A stretch of DNA of 12,555 nt. It comes from Candidatus Atribacteria bacterium (GTDB lineage Bacteria > Atribacterota > Atribacteria > Atribacterales > Atribacteraceae). The notes below the pieces were generated by a model, which saw only the letters and a program-made list of their open reading frames with translations, was not told the DNA's origin and searched no databases. Positions within the stretch are counted from its first letter, which is position 1. Each line of letters starts with the position of its first letter. Position numbers and translations under genes: made by a program. The stretch spans positions 1-12,555 of the forward strand of contig JAPLGF010000291.1 of NCBI GenBank assembly GCA_026390275.1, written 5' to 3'. Shown here piece by piece: positions 6,446 through 12,401 of the stretch.

Positions 6446-7088
6446 CGATAATCCTCCTCATGGAATGAGCAGATTCTCCTGGATCTGATACCCCGGTGAG
6501 GGAAGAGCCGGCTACTACCACTGCCGGAAGAGTATTCTGGAGTATTTCCTGAAGATTGGACAGTTTCACTCCCCCTGCCATCATCAGGGGCAGTGAATGA
6601 TCGGCGGCAAAAGGAAGCTCCCGGGAAAAGTCCAGAAGGGTCTTGCCCTTCTTCACGGCATCGGTGGAGAGATGGAGACAGAGATAATCCGGCTGGAGAT
6701 GGCGGAGATAATCAATTTTCCCGGTATCATGGGGGAACAGGTCAATGGTGTCCACCACCATCAGGGCCTTTGCGGTCCGGGTCTGTTCACGAACTTCCTC
6801 CAGGGTAAATGGTGACGCCCCGGCCAGCACAGAAACCAAGTCCGCACCCGCTGCCAGGGCTTCAGTTGTTTCCCACCGACCGGCGTCGACGATTTTGGTA
6901 TCAGCAAAAATAAGCTTTCTCCCATCAGTCCATTCTTTCACTTTTTCGACCATGGAAAGGCCATACCGAACGATGAGGGGGGTTCCCACTTCCACAATAT
7001 CAACCGCAGAAAGAACCTCCGGACAGATCAGACTCCTCACTTCTTCCTTGGTTAGAATATCCAGCGCAATTTGCAAGAGTACTCGCAT
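6405..7088 (-). CDS. hxlA: 3-hexulose-6-phosphate synthase-like protein (OMP decarboxylase superfamily)
   Basis: A 227-residue TIM-barrel protein of the group that holds 3-hexulose-6-phosphate synthase (HPS; ribulose-5-phosphate plus formaldehyde, reversible) and 3-keto-L-gulonate-6-phosphate decarboxylase. The opening LLQIALDILTKEE gives Asp10, DIVEVGTPLI gives Glu33, and ADTKIVDAG gives Asp63, Lys65 and Asp68, the metal and catalytic residues of the superfamily. The phosphate-site end AGSSLTGVSDP corresponds to the usual VGRAITGxxDP, with Ser for Arg. The adjacent overlapping PHI-type gene favours HPS over the decarboxylase. A good GAGGTGA ribosome site precedes the ATG at 7088. The C-terminus runs on past the next gene's start and is somewhat longer than usual. 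Confidence 0.75.
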   Translation of the reverse strand: MRVLLQIALDILTKEEVRSLICPEVLSAVDIVEVGTPLIVRYGLSMVEKVKEWTDGRKLIFADTKIVDAGRWETTEALAAGADLVSVLAGASPFTLEEVREQTRTAKALMVVDTIDLFPHDTGKIDYLRHLQPDYLCLHLSTDAVKKGKTLLDFSRELPFAADHSLPLMMAGGVKLSNLQEILQNTLPAVVVAGSSLTGVSDPGESAHSMRRIIDEFVFSRSDTRHL

Positions 7089-7105
7089 AAGATCACCTCT
7101 GAGGG

Positions 7106-7558
7106 TTAATCACTTAGAAGCCGGAATACCATTCCACTCCAGACTTTCGGATAGAAATAGGTGGACTTCTGAGGCATTCTTTGAGAATGGGTTACGGCCC
7201 TTTCCACATCTTCCACCGGGGTAGGTCGCATGACAAAAACCAGCTGATACTTGTTCTCATCTCGGGCCACCTGGATGATATCTTTGGTCCCCCGGAGGTA
7301 ATCGACATAATCCTTGTTTTTCTGCATTTCTTCATCAATCCCCAACACTTCTTTCATAACCAGGTCATGGAGAATGCAGGTGTCGATATAGCGGTTCACG
7401 TTTTCCATTCCCAGAATTTCATCCATGATCGAAGTGTCTTTGAGGGTGATCGTTCCCCAGATATCATCGACTTTGGAATAGACGCCGATGGTGCGATTTG
7501 GTGAGCTTTGAAAAAAATCATAAAACTCTTTCTCATCGGCAAAGATCTTGACGAGCAC
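7106..7558 (-). CDS. DUF1015 protein, C-terminal part (after frameshift)
   Basis: This open frame of up to 150 residues holds the C-terminal third of a DUF1015 protein. It has ENVNRYIDTCILHDLVMKEV, LGIDEE, the DYVDYLRGTKD segment, VFVMRPTPVEDVERA, and the strongly conserved MPQKSTYFYPKVWSG near residues 128-142. The protein should be continuous with the N-terminal frame at 7533-8384; the two overlap by 26 bases in different frames. The only start here is a GTG without a convincing ribosome site, so independent translation is unlikely. Recognisable homology begins around KIFADEKEFYDFF. It ends 17 bp before the synthase gene. Confidence 0.75.
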   Translation of the reverse strand: MLVKIFADEKEFYDFFQSSPNRTIGVYSKVDDIWGTITLKDTSIMDEILGMENVNRYIDTCILHDLVMKEVLGIDEEMQKNKDYVDYLRGTKDIIQVARDENKYQLVFVMRPTPVEDVERAVTHSQRMPQKSTYFYPKVWSGMVFRLLSD

Positions 7559-8384
7559 GATCGAAAAAGCCTTTGACCTGTGGTTCAGGAAGACTGTGAA
7601 TGAGTCGATGGGTCGGGAGGATGAGAAGACCGGGGTTCTTGATGTTGATCAGGGTCATCATGACATAATCCTCGGGAATATCTTCTAAGGGGTTTTCCGT
7701 ACGTTCCCGGACTTCCCGCCGGTACATCATACTGGTTTCATAACGGTGATGGCCATCGGCAATGATGATCGTGCGGGGATTCATGAACAGTCGAACCTGT
7801 TCGATGTCCTTCCTATCAGAAAGGGTCCATATTTTATGGATGGTCCCCTGAAAATCCTGGAATTGGAAAAGTAATTTGTCATCCTTTTTATTCTTCTCCA
7901 ATATAGCATCAATTTTCCCGGTGGAATCATTATAGACTCCAAAGATCTGTTCCAAATTTGCCCGGGTCGACCGTAACAAGTCCAGCCGGTCCAATGAATA
8001 TTTTGGCATCGTTTTCTCGTGAGGCATGATGATCCTTTTCTCATAATCTTCCAGTCTCACCAAACCCATAAAGCCCGTTCGTTTTTTTTCATCGGGATGG
8101 GAATTGACTCGATAATCCTGTTCATAGATATAGAAACAAGGAGAGGGATCTTTCTGAATGATTCCCTCTTGAATCCAGGAATGAAAAAGATGCGCCGCAT
8201 CCGTATATCCACTTCCATTTTTGCCCAGAGTCACATGAATGATATTATGCGGGCCCTGCTCCAGCATCTTCTGGTCTTTTTCCGAGATCACATCATACGG
8301 TGGTGCCATCAATTTGCTGACTGCATCTTTCCCAAAACGTTCAAGAGAGTAGTGAAATCCGTGAAACGGTCTGACCACTGCCAT
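7533..8384 (-). CDS. DUF1015 protein, N-terminal part (frameshifted)
   Basis: This 283-residue frame matches the N-terminal two thirds of the DUF1015 family: VVRPFHGFHYSLE, KLMAPPYDVISEKD, then FYIYEQDYR, TGFMGLVRLEDYE, MPHEKTMPKY and the hallmark ADGHHRYET at residues 209-217, followed by LPTHRLIHSL. The function of the family is not established; its conserved His and Asp residues suggest an enzyme. Together with the next frame it would reach about 425 residues, the normal length, so one indel between about 7533 and 7575 splits it. The start at 8384 is firm (AGGAGG, then ATG). It is the first gene of a probable three-gene unit with the HPS/PHI-like pair. A sequence error is as likely as true decay. 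Confidence 0.8.
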   Translation of the reverse strand: MAVVRPFHGFHYSLERFGKDAVSKLMAPPYDVISEKDQKMLEQGPHNIIHVTLGKNGSGYTDAAHLFHSWIQEGIIQKDPSPCFYIYEQDYRVNSHPDEKKRTGFMGLVRLEDYEKRIIMPHEKTMPKYSLDRLDLLRSTRANLEQIFGVYNDSTGKIDAILEKNKKDDKLLFQFQDFQGTIHKIWTLSDRKDIEQVRLFMNPRTIIIADGHHRYETSMMYRREVRERTENPLEDIPEDYVMMTLINIKNPGLLILPTHRLIHSLPEPQVKGFFDRARQDLCR

Positions 8385-8429
8385 GGTTCATCCTCCTCTG
8401 CCCCAGAAATGATGTTTAATTGTGGAGAT

Positions 8430-8461
8430 GGGGAGTCGTTGAGTTGGAAAAAACACTCCCC
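8430..8461. promoter_or_regulatory. Inverted repeat in the leader of the DUF1015 gene
   Basis: GGGGAGT (8430-8436) and ACTCCCC (8455-8461) are perfect 7-bp arms around an 18-base loop, about 45 bases before the DUF1015 ATG. The minus-strand loop contains a TTTTTT run but none follows the stem, so this is not a typical terminator. The 190-bp gap shows no convincing promoter by eye. Confidence 0.3.
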
Positions 8462-8522
8462 CCACTGTTGTCCCCTCTCATCTCTTGATGGCATCAGAAA
8501 ATGATAAGGGCGTACTTTTTCT

Positions 8523-8574
8523 AAAAAATGGAAAATCAATCCTAGGCGATCATCTGATGAATGTACGATTTTCC
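8523..8574 (-). terminator. Probable rho-independent terminator after the ASKHA gene
   Basis: On the minus strand, directly after the ASKHA stop codon, GGAAAATC (8574-8567) pairs with GATTTTCC (8537-8530), and the stem is followed by A and six Ts (8528-8523). The 29-base loop contains a small inner stem, TCAT/ATGA. The stem is AT-rich and the loop long, so efficiency is uncertain. Confidence 0.4.
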
Positions 8575-8575
8575 C

Positions 8576-10354
8576 TTAAAAAAGGAGCGATTCGTAGAAA
8601 TAATCTTGAAAATCCCCTCGTGCTGATAATTCGACATAGAGAGCGTGTTGGGAAAGGATCTCCACTCTCTCCCGGAATTCTCTGGAAAGGAGCGCTTTCT
8701 TCGCCCCCAGGAGAGAGGCATTCCCCACTGATTTGACCGAAGGAACCCGGGGAATAATTCCAATGGTCATGGCACTTTCTGGGTTAATAAAACTTCCAAA
8801 GGCTCCTGCCAAAACAACTCCGTCAATCTCTTCCTCCCGACGACCCGCTTCCTGGAGAAGGACCATCCTTCCTGCTTGCAGTGCCGCTTTGGCCAGTTGA
8901 AGTTGGGCAATATCTTCCTGGGTAATCACCACCTCAGGATCATAGCTGAGGACAAAATTACGGACTTTACCATCATCAGTTAAACGAGAAGCCAGGGACT
9001 GACCATTTTTCTGCAAACGTCCGTTGGGACTGATGAGACCTTCTTTCACCAAACACGATAAAGCATCAATGAGACCGGTCCCACACACTCCCCGGGGAGC
9101 CGTATCTCCAATAGTATAGATTTTTAATTGACCATCTTCTACTTCTACCGAGCTGATGGCTCCCAGGGTAGCCCGGGTTCCGTGTTTAATCTGTGCTCCC
9201 TCGAAAGCCGGACCGGCAGCGGTTCCACAACAATAGATCGTCCCGTGATCGACCAGCGCGATTTCACCGTTGGTCCCTATATCGACGTAGAGAAGAATAC
9301 CGTTTTTCTCATCGAGACCATGTGCGGCCATCCCAGCCACAATATCTCCCCCCACGTACCCCGCGACCGAAGGAAAGATAAAAACTTGAGCATGGGGATT
9401 AACCACCAGATGGAGGAGCTGGGCACTGATAATATAGGAACGACAAAAAACCGGAACATAGGGAGCAACCCCAATAGAAAGGGGAGAGACCCCCAGGAGG
9501 ATGTGTTCCATGATGGTGTTCCCGGCAAAAGTGACCGCAAAAATCCGTCCAGGATCCTTTCCTGCTTTTTGACACCCTTCCTGGATCAGGTCATTGATAG
9601 TAGAAATAACGAGTTCCTGGAGGGTAACAAGGGTACCATGATTATCTTGAATCGTTCGTAATCGGGAAACAACATCGGCACCAAAAGTAGCCTGGCGATT
9701 CAATGAACCGGTTCGTTGCAGGGACACCCCATTCGCGAGATCCAGGAGCTCACAGGCCACTGTGGTAGTACCAATATCAATTGCTACCCCCAGAAACGAA
9801 TGATCTTGAGAAACTGGATTGAACCAGCGGACACCACCTTTATCAGAAACGACTTCAAACCGCAGTTCATCACGATCTTCCAGTCGAGAGAGTCCTTCCA
9901 GCGCCCGGAGAGTCCAGTCGGATGGTTTTTCTCCCCCCAGGTTCTGTTCCACTGTCCTTTGAAGAGAGCATCTTTCAGAGAGCATTGGTTTATGAACAAC
10001 TAATTCCGTTCGGGAAACCGGGGGTTCTTCCAGCCATGCTTCTCCTGATTCAACCAGTACCGGGATCTGACGGGCAAGGGAAGCACTGATATCAATATCA
10101 ACGTCTTCCACCAGAATAGCCTGACAGGCAAGGTGATACCCTTCCTGAGTTCTTTCTTTCAAGTGTTTGATTTCTTGGGAGGTTGGTTTGGAGACCAGCC
10201 CTCGAAGAACCTGGACCTGACATTTTCCGCACGAGCCAAAACCTCCACAATACGCATCTATTTCCATGCCTTCCCGCTGGAGAACTTCCAGAATATTCTC
10301 GCCTGACCTGGCCTCCAGAATGCGTCCAAGATTCACCACGTTCACCTGCAGCAT
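8576..10354 (-). CDS. Ferredoxin-ASKHA protein of the RACo/RamA type (corrinoid protein reductive activator family)
   Basis: A 592-residue two-part protein. The N-terminus is a [2Fe-2S] ferredoxin domain with Cys36, Cys42, Cys45 (CGGFGSCGKC) and Cys77. After a linker comes an ATPase of the ASKHA fold with phosphate motif IDIGTTTVACEL from about residue 192, then RQATFGADVVSRL, TFAGNTIMEHILLG, YVGGDIVAGMAA, VDIGTNGEIAL, CCGTAAGPAFEGAQI and GVCGTGLIDAL, all typical of DUF4445. Characterised members use ATP to drive reduction of inactive Co(II) corrinoid proteins in methyl transfer. No corrinoid protein or methyltransferase is in the window, so its client is unknown. The start at 10354 follows AAGGGG. 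It is preceded by a strong terminator and followed by a likely one, so it may be a unit of its own. Confidence 0.88.
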   Translation of the reverse strand: MLQVNVVNLGRILEARSGENILEVLQREGMEIDAYCGGFGSCGKCQVQVLRGLVSKPTSQEIKHLKERTQEGYHLACQAILVEDVDIDISASLARQIPVLVESGEAWLEEPPVSRTELVVHKPMLSERCSLQRTVEQNLGGEKPSDWTLRALEGLSRLEDRDELRFEVVSDKGGVRWFNPVSQDHSFLGVAIDIGTTTVACELLDLANGVSLQRTGSLNRQATFGADVVSRLRTIQDNHGTLVTLQELVISTINDLIQEGCQKAGKDPGRIFAVTFAGNTIMEHILLGVSPLSIGVAPYVPVFCRSYIISAQLLHLVVNPHAQVFIFPSVAGYVGGDIVAGMAAHGLDEKNGILLYVDIGTNGEIALVDHGTIYCCGTAAGPAFEGAQIKHGTRATLGAISSVEVEDGQLKIYTIGDTAPRGVCGTGLIDALSCLVKEGLISPNGRLQKNGQSLASRLTDDGKVRNFVLSYDPEVVITQEDIAQLQLAKAALQAGRMVLLQEAGRREEEIDGVVLAGAFGSFINPESAMTIGIIPRVPSVKSVGNASLLGAKKALLSREFRERVEILSQHALYVELSARGDFQDYFYESLLF

Positions 10355-10380
10355 ATTTTCCCCTTCGCAATGAAGAGTTC

Positions 10381-10414
10381 AAACAAAAAGAGGGATTCCT
10401 CCCGGAATCCCTCT
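10381..10414 (-). terminator. Strong rho-independent terminator between aldolase and ASKHA genes
   Basis: A perfect 11-bp stem (10389-10399 with 10404-10414, arms AGAGGGATTCC) closes a 4-base loop. On the minus strand it is followed at once by TTTTGTTT. It lies 22 bp after the aldolase stop and about 30 bp before the ASKHA start. The plus-strand side has no comparable T-run, so it acts on leftward transcription. Confidence 0.88.
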
Positions 10415-10436
10415 CGGTTCTTTCTTTCTCTCAACC

Positions 10437-10883
10437 TCACAAAGCCTTTAAAAGCTCCGGGGTCATTCCATAGGTCCCGGTTTCTTTCATTTTCTCAATA
10501 CAAGACTGGGCAACTGAAAGGGCCATATTGTGGTAAATACCCGCCCCACAGGCGTTTTTCAGACCAGCCCGGACGCCTTCTTTATTGGCCTCATAATGAT
10601 CAGCAAAGAAATTGGCTTCGTTCACTAAGTACCTGGTATTGATGTTGTTCTTCCCGACCAATCCTTTGGCCAGATGAGCAGCACCAGTTCCCCCATGTTG
10701 AGCAAACGGAATATACCGACCCCCTTCGAGGAAAAGTGCCCTCTGAACGACTTCCAACCGCTGGATATCCGGTTCATGCACTTCCCCTTTCTTGGCGGCA
10801 TGTTCCATACCGATTTCGTATGCAACACCATCACCACCAATGTACTTCACGAAAAGTACCACCCGGTTTTTAAAGTTTTCCAA
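10437..10883 (-). CDS. Class II aldolase-like protein, C-terminal part (after frameshift)
   Basis: This frame of up to 148 residues carries the C-terminal half of a zinc-dependent class II aldolase. YEIGMEH aligns with the GNVHG zinc-His segment of FbaA. PFAQHGGTG matches the FHGGSG motif with the third zinc His, and NNINTRYLVNEANFFADHYEAN matches the KMNIDTDTQWATWEGVLNYY region. Recognisable coding continues upstream in this frame to about 10907 (GYQKLTGAALENF), beyond the apparent TTG start at 10883, so this is a continuation of the frame at 10847-11542 and not an independent gene. It ends at the TGA at 10437. Confidence 0.72.
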   Translation of the reverse strand: MENFKNRVVLFVKYIGGDGVAYEIGMEHAAKKGEVHEPDIQRLEVVQRALFLEGGRYIPFAQHGGTGAAHLAKGLVGKNNINTRYLVNEANFFADHYEANKEGVRAGLKNACGAGIYHNMALSVAQSCIEKMKETGTYGMTPELLKAL

Positions 10884-11542
10884 CGCTGCTCCGGTGAGTT
10901 TTTGATACCCTTCTTCTCCGCCGCTGCTGGATTTCCCAGCATAACTGCCCCGATAAAATCTTTCCGGAAAGCACCCAAACCATCGCCTGCCATATAATTC
11001 ACATAGGCATCGATGGTCTCCTGGTTAATTTCGACCTCTTTGCCAAAGATTGGTTTCATGACTTCGATGGCTTCCTCGATCCGAGCCTTTGCTTCATACC
11101 GGTTCACACCACCGCTTCCCTGACAACCCCGGCAAGCGTTGAAATCAAACTTGGGGGATGAAAAGTGATCGAGGGTCATAAAAACCAGCTGGGCATCAAA
11201 GTCATCGGTAAGCCAGTTCAACATGTCGGCACACCGTTTGGCACCAATCGCCGCCGGACGGATAGCAAGGGGGTTTCTTTTGACCCCTTCCGGCGCTTTG
11301 ATCTTTTTGAGATCATTTCCAGTATCCTTGGCGGTGTTATAACTGATTTGAACCAGCTGAGGACTTCCACCACCAGTACAGGATGCCATTACAAATCCCT
11401 TCATCTCGACATCAAGAGGAATATTGGCATTCGAAGCAAGGAGGGCTTTTCTATTTTCTTCCGATTTCAATGTTCCATCCTTTTCGAAAGGGCACAAAAG
11501 ATCGAAAACTTTTTTGAGTGTTTTGGCATTCCCTAATGGCAA
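10847..11542 (-). CDS. Class II (zinc-type) fructose-bisphosphate/ketose-bisphosphate aldolase-like protein, N-terminal part (frameshifted)
   Basis: The frame encodes the first half of a class II aldolase-type TIM barrel. ALLASNANIPLDVEMKGFVM followed by GGSPQLVQIS matches the family's AFNV...APVIxQxS start. LVFMTLDH gives Asp125 and His126, the catalytic Asp and first zinc ligand. The frame runs into a TGA after about 14 codons unlike the family. One extra G in the run at 10908-10910 restores a protein of about 368 residues with the downstream frame. The GGEEDG-type loop of FbaA is not apparent; an unusual CRGCQGSGG segment is present instead, so the substrate may differ from fructose-1,6-bisphosphate. 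I prefer the TTG start at 11542, seven bases after GGAGGT; a GTG at 11560 in frame lies upstream of that site. Confidence 0.68.
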   Translation of the reverse strand: MPLGNAKTLKKVFDLLCPFEKDGTLKSEENRKALLASNANIPLDVEMKGFVMASCTGGGSPQLVQISYNTAKDTGNDLKKIKAPEGVKRNPLAIRPAAIGAKRCADMLNWLTDDFDAQLVFMTLDHFSSPKFDFNACRGCQGSGGVNRYEAKARIEEAIEVMKPIFGKEVEINQETIDAYVNYMAGDGLGAFRKDFIGAVMLGNPAAAEKKGIKNSPEQRWKTLKTGWYFS

Positions 11543-11547
11543 AAAAA

Positions 11548-11555
11548 CCACCTCC
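11548..11555 (-). promoter_or_regulatory. Ribosome binding site deciding the aldolase start
   Basis: GGAGGTGG on the minus strand, seven bases before the in-frame TTG at 11542. It lies downstream of the more distal GTG at 11560 and so argues for TTG initiation. Confidence 0.55.
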
Positions 11556-11560
11556 GTCAC

Positions 11561-11596
11561 ATTATCACTAACATGTTAGTTTATCATTTTTGTCAA
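11561..11596 (-). promoter_or_regulatory. Candidate promoter and palindromic operator upstream of the aldolase gene
   Basis: ACTAACATGTTAGT (11567-11580) is a perfect 14-bp palindrome, the size of a dimeric repressor site. On the minus strand a perfect TTGACA (11596-11591) lies just upstream, but the hexamer 17 bases on is TGTTAG, a poor -10 inside the palindrome. A better-looking GATAAT (11566-11561) is 24 bases away and very close to the ribosome site. So the promoter is uncertain while the palindrome is clear. Its core, TAACAT, also appears in the dyads at 4687-4712. Confidence 0.4.
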
Positions 11597-11616
11597 GGGG
11601 GAAGAGACTCCCCGGA

Positions 11617-12075
11617 TTATCCCTCCCTGAAAAACCTTCTTTCGATTTCTCGGATCTTCTGGACCTTAGGAAGAGACCGTCCCCCGGAAAAATCACTCCC
11701 TAACCAGGCATCCACCAGCATTTTCGCAAGCTCCGGTCCCACCACCTGCCGGCCCAAGGTGAGAACATTGGAGTTGTTACTCTTCTTGGCCCGTTCCGCC
11801 GAGTAGATATCATGGGCACAGGCAGCGTAGATTCCCGGGACTTTATTGGCCGCGAGTGCCATTCCTACTCCCGTTCCACAAATGAGGATCCCATACTGGA
11901 ATTTTCCTTCCCGTATCCCGAGACAGGCCTGCAAGGCAACATCCGGGTAATCCACCACTTCCTCTTCGGAATTAACTCCCAGGTCAGTAAAATCGATACC
12001 TTTTTCCTGGATATGATCAGCAATCACTTTTTTTAATGGATAGCCGAAATGATCGGATGCTAAGAATAAAAACAT
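11617..12075 (-). CDS. rpiB: RpiB/LacAB-family sugar-phosphate isomerase
   Basis: A 152-residue protein that aligns over its full length with RpiB, which interconverts ribose-5-phosphate and ribulose-5-phosphate. SDHFG gives Asp8 and His9, VDYPD is conserved, and the catalytic loop ICGTGVGM has Cys66 at the same number as E. coli RpiB. Thr68, ANK and GGR (Arg133) are kept. However, the ring-opening His99 of E. coli is Ser99 here (KKSNNSN for RQHNDTN), His134 is Ser and Arg137 is Lys, so activity on a different or open-chain sugar phosphate is possible. The ATG at 12075 follows GGAGGAAGAAA. The aldolase gene follows after 74 bp, before a shared terminator. Its product, ribulose-5-phosphate, is the HPS substrate. 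Confidence 0.85.
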   Translation of the reverse strand: MFLFLASDHFGYPLKKVIADHIQEKGIDFTDLGVNSEEEVVDYPDVALQACLGIREGKFQYGILICGTGVGMALAANKVPGIYAACAHDIYSAERAKKSNNSNVLTLGRQVVGPELAKMLVDAWLGSDFSGGRSLPKVQKIREIERRFFREG

Positions 12076-12093
12076 TTTCTTCCTCCGTGGTCC

Positions 12094-12130
12094 AGAACAC
12101 CAGACAATCTCTCAAATAAACCGGTGTTCT
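12094..12130. promoter_or_regulatory. Inverted repeat upstream of the rpiB-type gene
   Basis: AGAACACC (12094-12101) and GGTGTTCT (12123-12130) form perfect 8-bp arms with a 21-base loop, ending about 10 bp before the ribosome site of the rpiB-type gene. It could be a leader hairpin or an operator. No T-run follows it on either strand, so it is not a typical terminator, and I see no clear promoter in the 69-bp gap. Confidence 0.35.
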
Positions 12131-12144
12131 CATGATTTCATATC

Positions 12145-12363
12145 CTACCTTGGAATGTGACCAAAAATACTGTACACCGTATACCCGATCAAAAGAATGG
12201 GAAAACCCCATTTAAAAATATTAATACTTAAGGGTTGAAAGAGCAGCAAGACACCAAATAACATTATACTTATCCCAAAAAATTCCAAAGTATTGACGAT
12301 CTTCCTTTTTTTTAATTGATGAGATTTTTGCTGTTCCGAAAGATTGAGAACGGGGGTACTCAT
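12145..12363 (-). CDS. Small two-helix membrane protein of unknown function
   Basis: A 72-residue product with a polar, Lys-rich N-terminus (MSTPVLNLSEQQKSHQLKKR) and two hydrophobic stretches, about residues 29-44 (FFGISIMLFGVLLLF) and 52-68 (FKWGFPILLIGYTVYSIFG), separated by a short loop. I do not recognise the family. The start at 12363 is preceded by AGGAGG with eight bases of spacing, which supports it as a real gene; a start at 12399 in the same frame would put this site inside the gene. It lies 69 bp upstream of the rpiB-type gene and could be co-transcribed with it. Confidence 0.6.
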   Translation of the reverse strand: MSTPVLNLSEQQKSHQLKKRKIVNTLEFFGISIMLFGVLLLFQPLSINIFKWGFPILLIGYTVYSIFGHIPR

Positions 12364-12401
12364 GCCATCGACCTCCTCTTCCACCCCACACATTTTCACC
12401 C

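Noticed and set aside
7533..7558. Programmed ribosomal frameshift in the DUF1015 gene
   Set aside because: No slippery heptamer, stimulatory stem or internal ribosome-like site is evident at the overlap, and the family is normally encoded in one frame.
8309..8539. 76-codon minus-strand frame before the DUF1015 gene
   Set aside because: It overlaps the firm DUF1015 start by 76 bases, has no ribosome site and no recognisable motif.
10437..11560. GGGtGRT glycine-rich protein as identity of the frameshifted gene
   Set aside because: The gene is Gly-rich, but it lacks the GGGTGRT motif; LDH, GMEH and HGGTG in order fit a class II aldolase instead.
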